This document shows positions 33,211 to 41,181 of a stretch of DNA of 64,000 nt, piece by piece (within the stretch, counting starts at the first letter, position 1; every line of letters starts with the position of its first letter). Under the pieces are notes generated by a model, which saw only the letters and a list, made by a program, of their open reading frames with translations, did not search any database and was not told the origin of the DNA. Both the position numbers and the translations under genes were made by a program. The stretch comes from an uncultured Clostridia bacterium (GTDB lineage Bacteria > Bacillota > Clostridia > Oscillospirales > Acutalibacteraceae), in NCBI GenBank assembly GCA_947630285.1, contig CANRHD010000010.1, positions 1 to 64,000 of the forward strand, in the 5' to 3' direction.

Positions 33211-34563
33211 ATGAATCTCGTTTACAACATCAAGGACAAGCCCAAATTCGGACAGCTTATTGTTTTCGCATTTCAGCAGTTACTTGCCATACTTGCCGCT
33301 ACAATAGCAGTTCCGACTATCGTAGGAAACGGTATGAGCCAATCCGCCGCACTTTTCGGCGCAGGAGTCGGCACAATAGTTTATCTTCTTTTCACAAAGT
33401 TTAAAAGCCCCGTTTTCCTCGGCTCGTCATTCGCTTTTATAAGCTCAATGCTTGCGGCTTTCGCAGGGGCGGTTTCGGCAGAGGCCGGTTATGCAGGCAT
33501 AATACTCGGCGCGCTGTTTGCAGGCCTTGTATATGTCATAATCGCCTTAATCGTAAAATTTGCGGGCGTGGCATGGATCGATAAGCTTATGCCGGCGGTT
33601 GTTATCGGCCCGACAGTATCAATTATAGGGCTTTCGCTTGCAGGCAACGCCGTAGGCGATCTGACGGTGGGCAAGGTTCTTGACCCCGAGGGAGCAAGCA
33701 CCGCCAATCCGCATATTGCGCTTATCTGCGGCCTTGTAACATTGTTTGTTGTTATGATTTGCTCGGTTTACGGCAAAAAAATGACAAAGCTTATTCCTTT
33801 TATAATAGGAATTCTTGCAGGTTATGCGGTTGCGGCTGTCTTTACGCTGATAGGAATAAAGACAAATAACGCTTCGCTTCAAATTATTGATTTCAGCGTT
33901 TTCAGCAATATGAAAATCTTTTCCGTTCCCGACTTTTCATTTATAATGGCGGCAAAGGGAATTTCCGCTTTAAACGCCAAATACATAGCTACGGTTGCGA
34001 TTGCCTATGTGCCCGTTGCGTTTGTTGTTTTTGCGGAACACATTGCCGACCACAAAAACCTTTCTTCGGTAATAGGTCAGGAGCTTCTTAAAGACCCGGG
34101 ACTTCACAACACGCTTCTCGGCGACGGCGTAGGCTCAATGGCAGGCGCATTCTTCGGCGGCTGTCCCAACACGACATACGGCGAATCGGTAGGCTGTGTA
34201 GCCATCACAGGAAACGCTTCGGTTGTAACAATACTTGCAACCGCCGTAATGGCAATGATTATTTCGTTCTTCGGGCCGTTCGTAACATTCCTTTCAACTA
34301 TTCCCAACTGCGTAATGGGCGGCGTTTGCGTTACCCTTTACGGATTTATCGCCGTAAGCGGTCTTAAAATGATTCAGTCGGTTGACCTCGGCGATAACAA
34401 AAACCTCTTTGTCGTTGCGGTTATTCTTATTTGCGGCATAGGCGGACTTGTAATAAGCTTCGGTCAGGTTACGCTTACAGAGGTTGCATGTGCGCTTATA
34501 CTCGGTATTATCACGAACCTTGTACTCAGCGCAGGAGGCAAGAAGGACAAAAAAGCGGAATAA
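33211..34563 (+). CDS. Uracil permease (NCS2 family)
   Basis: A 450-residue carrier with 12-14 helices. Features of the nucleobase:cation symporter-2 family: QLLAILAATIAVPTIVGNG at the start, FLGSSFAFISSM, VAFVVFAEHIADHKNLS (the conserved Glu in helix 8), and PNTTYGESVGCVAITGNASV. Its position after pyrR points to uracil (PyrP/UraA role). Expression would respond to pyrimidine supply through the shared attenuator. A strong terminator follows at 34598-34636. Confidence 0.92.
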   Translation: MNLVYNIKDKPKFGQLIVFAFQQLLAILAATIAVPTIVGNGMSQSAALFGAGVGTIVYLLFTKFKSPVFLGSSFAFISSMLAAFAGAVSAEAGYAGIILGALFAGLVYVIIALIVKFAGVAWIDKLMPAVVIGPTVSIIGLSLAGNAVGDLTVGKVLDPEGASTANPHIALICGLVTLFVVMICSVYGKKMTKLIPFIIGILAGYAVAAVFTLIGIKTNNASLQIIDFSVFSNMKIFSVPDFSFIMAAKGISALNAKYIATVAIAYVPVAFVVFAEHIADHKNLSSVIGQELLKDPGLHNTLLGDGVGSMAGAFFGGCPNTTYGESVGCVAITGNASVVTILATAVMAMIISFFGPFVTFLSTIPNCVMGGVCVTLYGFIAVSGLKMIQSVDLGDNKNLFVVAVILICGIGGLVISFGQVTLTEVACALILGIITNLVLSAGGKKDKKAE

Positions 34564-34597
34564 GCTTTTATTCGGCTTTTCGCAACATAAAAAAGAC

Positions 34598-34636
34598 GGC
34601 GCTGTACGGAAATTAAAGTACAGCGCCTGTTTTTTC
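34598..34636 (+). terminator. Terminator of the pyrR-uracil permease operon
   Basis: GGCGCTGTAC pairs with GTACAGCGCC, followed by TGTTTTTT. The rest of 34637-34792 has no visible feature other than AT-rich promoter-like sequence. Confidence 0.88.
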
Positions 34637-34792
34637 GTAAATATTTCCCGATACGGTAAGCCCTTTTAACGCAAAAATATAAGGGCGATACCGGCGAGTA
34701 TAAGCGGATACATACATATAAGCGCAGGAATTTTTCTTTTGTGGACTTTTTAATGGATTTTTGATATAATTATCAGACAAGGAGCTGAGAAA

Positions 34793-35650
34793 ATGACAAG
34801 TACAATCGGTAACAATGAGCTTGAAATATCGGTAAAGCACTTTGGCGCCGTTCTTACAAGCGTAAAGTCCGTAAAAACGGGGTATGAATTTTTGTGGCAG
34901 GGAGATCCGAAAATCTGGAGCGGTCAATCCCCTATTCTCTTCCCCGTTATAGGCAAAATGCTTGATGACAAATATCTGCTCAACGGCAGGCAATACGGTA
35001 TGATACGGCACGGCCTTGCACGGCATTATGATTTTAATTTGTATTCAAAATCCGAAAACGAGCTTGTTTTTTTGCAGAGCGAAAATGTGGAAACGCTTAA
35101 ATCATACCCTTATAAATACAAGCTGTTTGTATCGTTCAAGGCGGAGGGAACCGCCCTTACGGTTACGCACACCGTAAAAAACGAGAACGATACGGAGATG
35201 TATTTTTCGATAGGCGCACACCCTGCCTTTAACTGCGATATAGGCGATGAGCTTGTTTTTGAAAAAAACGAAACGCTTTACAGCGAAAGAATAGACGAAA
35301 ATTCCGTTCTGACCGAGGAAAAGGATTTGATTTTATCAGACGAAAATACGCTGAAATTAAGTGAAAACAGCTTTGACAAGGACGCAATGATATTCTCCGG
35401 CTTAAACTCAAAAAGCGTTATTTTGAACAATTTAAAGCGGAACAAAAAAATACTTTTCCGCTTTGGGGACGCTCCGTTTTTTGCAATTTGGGCAAAGCCG
35501 AACGCCCCCTATGTCTGCCTTGAGCCGTGGTACGGAATTAACGACAGCTACGAGAGAAAACCCGACCTTTCCCAAAAACGGGGAATACAGAGGCTTAACA
35601 AAAACGAAAGCTTTTCATTTTCATGGTCGGCAGAATTTAATGAAATTTGA
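34793..35650 (+). CDS. Aldose 1-epimerase family protein (LacX/YeaD-like)
   Basis: A 285-residue galactose-mutarotase-fold protein: GAVLTSVKSVKTGYEFLWQGDPKIWSGQSPILFPVIG at the start, MIRHGLARHYDFNL (one active-site His), FSIGAHPAFNC (the second His), and LEPWYGINDSYERKPDLSQKRGIQRLNKNE near the end. Family members interconvert anomers of aldoses or hexose 6-phosphates. LacX-like proteins are common in Firmicutes, but their exact sugar is not known. AAGGAGC precedes the ATG. The hairpin at 35678-35699 is its terminator. Confidence 0.88.
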   Translation: MTSTIGNNELEISVKHFGAVLTSVKSVKTGYEFLWQGDPKIWSGQSPILFPVIGKMLDDKYLLNGRQYGMIRHGLARHYDFNLYSKSENELVFLQSENVETLKSYPYKYKLFVSFKAEGTALTVTHTVKNENDTEMYFSIGAHPAFNCDIGDELVFEKNETLYSERIDENSVLTEEKDLILSDENTLKLSENSFDKDAMIFSGLNSKSVILNNLKRNKKILFRFGDAPFFAIWAKPNAPYVCLEPWYGINDSYERKPDLSQKRGIQRLNKNESFSFSWSAEFNEI

Positions 35651-35677
35651 TTTTGCGACGGTTTACGGATAAAAACG

Positions 35678-35955
35678 GCTCCGCCTTATAAAGCGGAGCT
35701 GTCAGCCTGTCGATAAACTGTTTTTCAATAGCAAAATGTCCAAAAGTTTTCGACCGCCTTTTTCAAAAGGCGGTGGGGTCGAGGGGCAAAGCCCCCGGCG
35801 CAGTCCGCAGACTGCGAAACACCTGTGCTTCAAAGAGCGCAGGAGGGGCGCAAAACAGTTCAGTGAACTGTTTTGCGGTGGGGAACCCACGCATGGGGTT
35901 CACCATAATCTTAATTCCTTTTGTGCATATTGCCAAGTGACACATACTTTTTCTA
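35678..35955 (-). repeat. Hairpin-array repeat, copy C
   Basis: The reversed copy of the 171-422 element, complete at both ends (ending at the rc of AGAAAAAGTATGTGTCAC). It carries paired changes that keep the stems: CAAAACAGTTC/GAACTGTTTTG and CCGCCTTTT/AAAAGGCGG. It follows the terminator GCTCCGC/GCGGAGC (35678-35699) of the epimerase gene. Unlike the other copies it has no second copy of that hairpin on the far side; instead AAATGCAGTCTTAAGTG (35966-35982) and CACTTAGGCTGCATTT (36031-36046) form a separate long-loop inverted repeat. No gene in 35651-36209. Confidence 0.85.
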
Positions 35956-36209
35956 AATAAAGATAAAATGCAGTCTTAAGTGCGACACACGAAAGCCAAA
36001 AAAACAATAAAAAAACTTTCAACAATTCGTCACTTAGGCTGCATTTACAAAAAGTTCTTTAGTTCTTAAAAATTATACTATATTATTCAAAAAAAATCAA
36101 GAGGTTTTTATATAAATTATATAACAATTTTTACTATTGACCGAAAACAAGTTATGATGTAAAATATAGATGTGAAACGGATATACTTAATAGAAACGGA
36201 GGTTTTAAA

Positions 36210-36509
36210 TTGGCAGAGGAATACGGACCCGATATTGTTTCCGTCACAGATGAGGACGGAGTTGAGCATATGTTTGAGGAGCTTGACAGAATAGAAACCG
36301 ACGACGCCCGTTATGTTGCGTTGACGCCTTATTACGACGAAACTGCCGAAATACTTGACGACGACGGCGAGCTTATTATATTAAAGGTTGTTGAGGAGGA
36401 CGGCGAAACCTACCTTGAACCTATTGAGGACGAGGACGAGTTCGACGAAATAAGCGAGATTTTTGAAAAAAGGCTTTCGGAGCTTTATGATTTTGACGAA
36501 GAGGAATAA
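36210..36509 (+). CDS. DUF1292 family acidic protein
   Basis: A 99-residue, very acidic protein of the DUF1292 (YrzB) family: DIVSVTDEDGVEHMFEELDRIETDDARYVAL, then PYYDETAEILDDDGELIILKVVEEDGETYLEPIED. Members are found with the yrrK/yrzL genes in many Firmicutes; the function is unknown. The start is TTG 36210 with GGAGG 10 bases upstream. It stands alone here, 5' of the probable 6S RNA. Confidence 0.88.
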   Translation: MAEEYGPDIVSVTDEDGVEHMFEELDRIETDDARYVALTPYYDETAEILDDDGELIILKVVEEDGETYLEPIEDEDEFDEISEIFEKRLSELYDFDEEE

Positions 36510-36600
36510 CGGTTTATTCCGTACAATTTAATCTTTTATGCCTGCCCGATGCGATAAAATGTTCGGTTGATATTAACCCAACACTTATTTATAGGGAACC

Positions 36601-36763
36601 GTTATACCGAGACTGTGGAGCAGACCTCCCGTTTTAAAGACGGACGCTGGGAGCATACGGTAAGTCAAGGTGAGGTACCCACCTGCTTTTTGACGCAGGT
36701 TATTATTCACCGACTACGGTCGGGTGGGTGTTAAGGAAGCGCATATACGCTTCCTTTTTTTTT
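36601..36763 (+). ncRNA. ssrS: Probable 6S RNA (ssrS) with terminator
   Basis: The gap after DUF1292 has a structured unit: hairpin CTCC-CCGT/ACGG-GGGAG (about 36626-36652), then a long arm GGTGA/TCACC and ACCTGC/GCAGGT around 36669-36710, then CCGAC/GTCGG, and the terminator GGAAGCGC/GCGCTTCC-like stem 36735-36754 with nine T. AAGGTGAGGTACCCACCT and CACCGACTACGGTCGGGTGGGTG look like the 3' half of clostridial 6S RNAs. A promoter TTGATA (36567)-N17-TATAGG fits. 6S RNA binds and restrains sigma-A RNA polymerase. Identification is from memory of the family, without a covariance search. Confidence 0.6.
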
Positions 36764-36815
36764 GAAATATTTTACTTTCAAAAATTAAAACAAGAAATAA
36801 AATGCAAAAAGAAAA

Positions 36816-36839
36816 GCGGTCACAGTAAACTGTGACCGC
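36816..36839 (-). terminator. Terminator of the cohesin-like protein gene
   Basis: GCGGTCACAG pairs with CTGTGACCGC around TTTA (minus strand), followed by TTTTCTTTTT. Confidence 0.85.
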
Positions 36840-36874
36840 AATCTTTTAAATTGAGTTAGAACTTAGAGTTTAAA

Positions 36875-37492
36875 TTAGTCCTCGTTCTTTTTCTTCATTG
36901 TATAAGCAACTGCTGCTGCCATAACAACTACTGCTGTTGCGCTTGCTGCAACTGAAACTGTGCCGCCTGTCTTTTTGTTCTCTTTTGTTGTCTTGAGAGC
37001 GCCGCCGTTGTTTGCAGCCGGCTTAGTTGTCTTTGCAGGAACAGGATCTGTGCCTGAAGCTTCAACTACTGTAGCTGTGCTGCCGGCAACTGCTGTTTCA
37101 ACATCTTCATCGCCGATCAAAACAGTAACATCGTCAAGAGCAATTTTGCCTTCGCCGCCCTTATACTTAAGGGTGATAACTGCAACTGTACCGGAAACAA
37201 CTTCTGTGCCGGCACCTGCCATAAGAACCTGGCCGGGAACTTCAGTGTTGAAAATAAGTGTTAAACCGCCCTGAGCCTTAGCACTAACAAGTTCAAATGC
37301 GTCGGTGTTGTAAGTTACTGTTGCGTTAACGCCTGTAACTTTATCAGCATTAACTTTAACAGTTACTGTCTGACCAACTTTAACCTGTGTCTTGTCAACT
37401 GACATTGTTACAGTCTTAGCTGCTGCAAATGCGGGAACGCAAAGTGCTGCAAGCATAACTGCTGCTACGAGAACTGAAAGAACCTTTCTCAT
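36875..37492 (-). CDS. Cell-surface cohesin-domain protein
   Basis: A 205-residue exported protein. Signal peptide 1-24 (MRKVLSVLVAAVMLAALCVPAF). Residues 25-145 form one cohesin-type beta sandwich: VDKTQVKVGQTVTVKVNADKVTGVNATVTYN, then FELVSAKAQGG and GTVAVITLKYKG are the standard strands. A short Pro/Thr/Lys linker follows, then KKTGG, a hydrophobic helix and KKKNED, so it is held at the membrane or wall. A single cohesin with an anchor would dock dockerin-bearing proteins such as those at 6542-7921 and 9949-12708. Binding specificity cannot be read from the sequence. It has its own promoter and terminator. Confidence 0.8.
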   Translation of the reverse strand: MRKVLSVLVAAVMLAALCVPAFAAAKTVTMSVDKTQVKVGQTVTVKVNADKVTGVNATVTYNTDAFELVSAKAQGGLTLIFNTEVPGQVLMAGAGTEVVSGTVAVITLKYKGGEGKIALDDVTVLIGDEDVETAVAGSTATVVEASGTDPVPAKTTKPAANNGGALKTTKENKKTGGTVSVAASATAVVVMAAAVAYTMKKKNED

Positions 37493-37606
37493 GTTTTTTT
37501 ACCGCCTTTTTTAAAATATTTGCCGCAAAAGCCGCGGCTGTTTTGAAATTTATAGCGAACAGTATAGTTACAAAATTGCGTAATTATCCCCTCGCTATAT
37601 GAGCAT

Positions 37607-37635
37607 ATAATAGCACAATTAAAAAGCGTTGTCAA
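37607..37635 (-). promoter_or_regulatory. Sigma-A promoter of the cohesin-like gene
   Basis: Minus-strand TTGACA (37630-37635), 17 bases, TATTAT (37607-37612), about 115 bases before the ATG. Confidence 0.7.
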
Positions 37636-37749
37636 CAGTAATTTTTGTAATTTTAAGAAAAAAAACATTGTTTTTTAAAACAAAATACAAAACGAATTAC
37701 CGTTTAAAATCAATACCGCTCGGCTCTTGTGGTGTAAAGTAATATCGCT

Positions 37750-39498
37750 TTACACACTTTCCGTAGGTAAATTATCGGCAGGCGTTACATATATTGTGTT
37801 ATAAATATGATATATTACTTTTCCCGGTCTTGAATTTTTCGGTTTTTTTAAATTTTTTACAAGGGTGTAATCCACAGGCACTTTTTGGGCCTGCGAGGCG
37901 GAGCTGAAATGAGCGGCGATTTCGGCGGCCTCGCTAATAGCTTTTTCGGTTATTTCCCTGTTATCGGAAACAATTATTGTATGCGAGCCGGCAAAGCCCT
38001 GCGTGTGAAGCCACATATCATAATTTTTTGCAATTTTTAATGATAGACGGTCGTTTTGGGCATTATTTCTGCCTACCAGCACCTTAAAGCCGTCGGAGGT
38101 GGTAAATTCATACGGCGGCAAAAGCTTGGGAAGCTTAATTTTATCCTTTGCCCTTTTTCTTATATATCCGGCCTCGGTCAGTTCAAGCCTTATTTCCGTG
38201 AGCTCTGCGTCCGTATCCGCCCTTGAAAGCTCATCGAGAACGGTGTCGATGTAGCTTATTTCCTGCTCGCCGCTCTCAATCAAATCGGCAAGCATTTTTT
38301 CGGCGGTCACCGTTTTTCTGTACTCTTTATAATATTTTTGGGAATTTTGTACGGGAGTCAGCGCCGGATTGGCAGGAATACGCACAATATTATTATTGTC
38401 GTAATAATTTTCTATATCATAAAAAAGCGCACCCTTTTCAAGCCTGTATAAATTGGAGCTTATAAGCTCCGCATAAACCCTGAGCCGCTCCTTATCACCG
38501 CATTTTTCAAGCTGAAGCTTTTGAAGATTTACCTTTTTTGTAATTCTCTCCGAAGCAGTATTTAAGGTTCTGAGCATATCGCCTGCCCTGCGCTTTATTC
38601 TTAACAATCTGTCCTTTTCAAAGCAGAAAAAATCAAGCAATTCGGAAAAGGTTTCAAAATTTTTCTTTTTAAGGCTTTCACCGTATTGATTAATTTCCAT
38701 AAACGAAAAATCAAGCGGCTTTTCCTCAAAGTCCAAAATTACCTGCGGTCTTGGGGCGTTGTTTTCAAGCATAGCTTTAATATCTTTTAATATTTGCGTG
38801 AGCTTGGATTTTTCATACCCCGACAAAAGCCCCGTTTGAATATCGTCGCCTGCGCAAAAGTAAGCTATCTCACGGCATACAACAGGAGAAACGCCCATCA
38901 GGGTCGAAAGCACGGCGGAAGACAGCTTTTGCTCTTTTTTTGCGAGTATAAGCTGTGCCGCTTCCTCTGCCGACCTTTCCAAAATGCTGATTTTATCCTG
39001 AGTCGGGGGCAAAACATATGTGCCGCCGGGCAGTATTTCCCTGTATGTTGACTTGGTTTCGTCAACACGCTTTACGGCGTCGATAATTTTACCGTCCTCG
39101 CCGACAAGCACTATATTGCTCCTCTGCGCCATAATCTCCATATAAATATACAGCTTTACCCTGTCGCCTATCTCGTTAAAGGCGTCAAAGCCGAGACGGA
39201 GCACCCTGTCGAGGGAAAACTGCTCTATTTCGGTTAGCGTTGCGCCCGTCAGCCTTTTGCGAAAAAGCATACACAGCATAGGCGGCTTTGCAGGATTTTC
39301 CGCAGAGTTTTCGGTAAGATGTATCCTCGGAGACACGGCCTCTGCTGACAGGCAGAGCTTATACACTCCCTTTTTGGAGCGCATAAGGAAAACGAGCCCG
39401 CATTTTGAGGGCTGATATATTTTCTCAACCCTGGAGCCCACTATATACCCGCTTATTTCGTTAATAATAAATCTTAATGTAATTCCGTCAAGCGCCAT
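37750..39498 (-). CDS. rqcH: RqcH / fibronectin-binding-like NFACT protein
   Basis: A 582-residue NFACT-family protein: MALDGITLRFIINEISGYIVGSRVEKIYQP is the NFACT-N start, a long coiled coil occupies the middle (about 270-420), and the NFACT-R domain near the C-terminus has SDGFKVLVGRNNAQNDRLSLK and DMWLHTQGFAGSHTII. RqcH recruits alanyl-tRNA to stalled 50S subunits and adds alanine tails that mark nascent chains for decay. ATG 39498 is preceded by GAGGAAA. It follows nif3 by 8 bases in a trmK-nif3-rqcH operon. Confidence 0.93.
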   Translation of the reverse strand: MALDGITLRFIINEISGYIVGSRVEKIYQPSKCGLVFLMRSKKGVYKLCLSAEAVSPRIHLTENSAENPAKPPMLCMLFRKRLTGATLTEIEQFSLDRVLRLGFDAFNEIGDRVKLYIYMEIMAQRSNIVLVGEDGKIIDAVKRVDETKSTYREILPGGTYVLPPTQDKISILERSAEEAAQLILAKKEQKLSSAVLSTLMGVSPVVCREIAYFCAGDDIQTGLLSGYEKSKLTQILKDIKAMLENNAPRPQVILDFEEKPLDFSFMEINQYGESLKKKNFETFSELLDFFCFEKDRLLRIKRRAGDMLRTLNTASERITKKVNLQKLQLEKCGDKERLRVYAELISSNLYRLEKGALFYDIENYYDNNNIVRIPANPALTPVQNSQKYYKEYRKTVTAEKMLADLIESGEQEISYIDTVLDELSRADTDAELTEIRLELTEAGYIRKRAKDKIKLPKLLPPYEFTTSDGFKVLVGRNNAQNDRLSLKIAKNYDMWLHTQGFAGSHTIIVSDNREITEKAISEAAEIAAHFSSASQAQKVPVDYTLVKNLKKPKNSRPGKVIYHIYNTIYVTPADNLPTESV

Positions 39499-39506
39499 AG
39501 TTTTCC

Positions 39507-40250
39507 TCAAATATATTTTATAACAGAGCTTTCCTCGGCAAGAATAAAGCAAATTTCGGGGAACTCTTTTTCAAGCTTTACTTTAAGAGGTCCCATAGCT
39601 ATTACTTCCGTTTCAAAATGCCCTGCCGTAATAAGACCGATATTTTCGCCTGCGGCGTCAAGAAATTCGTGGTAGCCGCACTCCCCCGTAACGAAGGCGT
39701 CGGCGCCGTTTTCCTTTGCGTCAAAGGCAAAATCAAAGCCTGCGCCGCCGCAGACGGCTACGGTTTCGACCTCAATACCGCCGTTGCAAAAGCTGACCCT
39801 TGCGTTTAATTTTTCCTTTACCTTTTTTGCAAAAGCAGAAACGGTTGTTTTCTCGGTATCGCCGAGCGTATATTCGCCTGTGGGAGATTTTCTGATATTT
39901 TTAAGCCCCAAAGCGCCTGCAAGAATATCGCTGACCCCGTCGGGAGCAAAATCATAGCAGGTATGGGTGCTTATAACCGAAATATCGTTTTTGGCGGCAA
40001 GGTAGGCAGGACTGTTGCCGGGCAGGGTTTTAAGAGGGGTAAAAATTATCGGGTGGTGCGATATAATCAGCTCGCACGAAAGCTCCGCCGCCTTTTCCGC
40101 CGCCTGTGCGGTGCAGTCAAGGCAGATGTAAGCCCTTTTCACCTGCTTTCGGCCGCTTCCTGCCAAAAGGCCGCTGTTGTCCCATTTTTCCTGCGTATCA
40201 AAAGGCGCAAGGCTGTTTAAAAAATTATATATATCAATTACTTTCGCCAT
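39507..40250 (-). CDS. Nif3-like dinuclear metal-centre protein (DUF34)
   Basis: A 247-residue NIF3/YqfO-family protein: WDNSGLLAGSGRKQVKRAYICLDCT, ELIISHHPIIFTPLKTL (metal-binding His pair), NDISVISTHTCYDFAPDGVSD, and FVTGECGYHEFLDA plus LITAGHFETE (further metal ligands). The fold binds two metals; family members have been linked to GTP cyclohydrolase I-like or hydrolase roles, unproven. It lacks the central PII-like insert of longer Bacillus homologs. Its start overlaps trmK by 17 bases, as in many Firmicutes. Confidence 0.92.
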   Translation of the reverse strand: MAKVIDIYNFLNSLAPFDTQEKWDNSGLLAGSGRKQVKRAYICLDCTAQAAEKAAELSCELIISHHPIIFTPLKTLPGNSPAYLAAKNDISVISTHTCYDFAPDGVSDILAGALGLKNIRKSPTGEYTLGDTEKTTVSAFAKKVKEKLNARVSFCNGGIEVETVAVCGGAGFDFAFDAKENGADAFVTGECGYHEFLDAAGENIGLITAGHFETEVIAMGPLKVKLEKEFPEICFILAEESSVIKYI

Positions 40251-40893
40251 TTTCCATACTCCTTAAAACCTCTTTGATTTCTTCGTCAGAGGTAAATTCG
40301 CCTTTCAAAAAAAGCGTTTTTTTCACTTTTTTAACTATCGCCGCATCGCTTTCGCTTTTGCCCTTTAAAAGCTCCCCGAAATAGAACCAATAGGGCGGTT
40401 TTTCGGAAACCTTGCCCGTATACACGGCGGACATGGCGAGATATGCCCTTTCGCCCTCGCTGACAGTGCGCTCTTTTTCAATTTCAAATCCGTTTGAATT
40501 AAGCGCTTTCCTTACAAGTTCAAAATGGGTCATGGGCTGCAAAACAAGGCGAAGCCCCGATTTTTTAAGCCAGGGGGTATTTTCAATCATTTCCGCTATC
40601 ATAATGCCGCCCATTCCGGCAACGGCAATTTGCTGTGCCTCATTTTCCCTTATGTTTTCAAAGCCTGCGGAAATACGAAGCTCTATTTTGCCCTCAAGTC
40701 CCTCCTCTTCAACGGTTTTAAGGGCGTTTTTGAGAGGGTTTTCGTTAATATCGGAAGCTATTGCGCGCTTTGCAATTCCGTTCTCCACTATGTAGGCAGG
40801 CAGATATGCGTGGTCGGTGCCAATGTCCAAAAAACATTCGCATTTTTCAATCATATCCGCTACCGTTTTAAGCCTTGGCGTAAGTTTTATCAT
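40234..40893 (-). CDS. trmK: tRNA (adenine-22-N1)-methyltransferase
   Basis: A 219-residue TrmK: LTPRLKTVADMIEKCECFLDIGTDHAYLPAYIV (SAM motif I region), AIASDINENPLKNA (motif II Asp), VAGMGGIMIAEMIE and LVLQPMTHFELVRKAL. It methylates adenosine 22 in the D-loop of some tRNAs. It is the first gene of trmK-nif3-rqcH. The terminator of the upstream DUF1858 gene lies just before it, so the operon promoter must be very close. Confidence 0.94.
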   Translation of the reverse strand: MIKLTPRLKTVADMIEKCECFLDIGTDHAYLPAYIVENGIAKRAIASDINENPLKNALKTVEEEGLEGKIELRISAGFENIRENEAQQIAVAGMGGIMIAEMIENTPWLKKSGLRLVLQPMTHFELVRKALNSNGFEIEKERTVSEGERAYLAMSAVYTGKVSEKPPYWFYFGELLKGKSESDAAIVKKVKKTLFLKGEFTSDEEIKEVLRSMENGESN

Positions 40894-40913
40894 ACCGCAC
40901 CCGTAATTTAAAA

Positions 40914-40937
40914 GAAGGCTGAATTTTGTCAGCCTTC
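40914..40937 (-). terminator. Hairpin after the DUF1858 gene
   Basis: GAAGGCTGA pairs with TCAGCCTTC on the minus strand, followed by TTTTAAATT. It lies between DUF1858 and trmK, so it may act as a partial terminator. Confidence 0.6.
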
Positions 40938-40946
40938 CCGAAAGGT

Positions 40947-41147
40947 TTATTTGCCTGCAAGAAAATCGTTGATTTTTTTGACAAGCTCATCGGCGTCAAC
41001 GCCGTGAACACTGCAAGCTTCCTCAACCGTTTCGCCCCTCGAAGCCGGACAGCCCAGGCAGTGCATACCCATCTCAAGGAAAAACGGAACCGTTTCCCTC
41101 TCCTTATCAAGAATATCGCCTATAGTCATATCCTTTGTAATCTGCAT
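40947..41147 (-). CDS. DUF1858 small redox-type protein
   Basis: A 66-residue protein of the DUF1858 (hydrid-cluster-associated redox-disulfide) type: MQITKDMTIGDILDKERETVPFFLEMGMHCLGCPASRGETVEEAC. The CLGC pair is the family's mark. Members are stand-alone or fused to redox proteins; the partner is unknown. Start ATG 41147, with GGAGGT 7 bases upstream. It sits 34 bases downstream of the glycosyltransferase gene and before the trmK operon. Confidence 0.88.
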   Translation of the reverse strand: MQITKDMTIGDILDKERETVPFFLEMGMHCLGCPASRGETVEEACSVHGVDADELVKKINDFLAGK

Positions 41148-41181
41148 AACTTTTACCTCCGTTATTTTATTTATATTTTTA

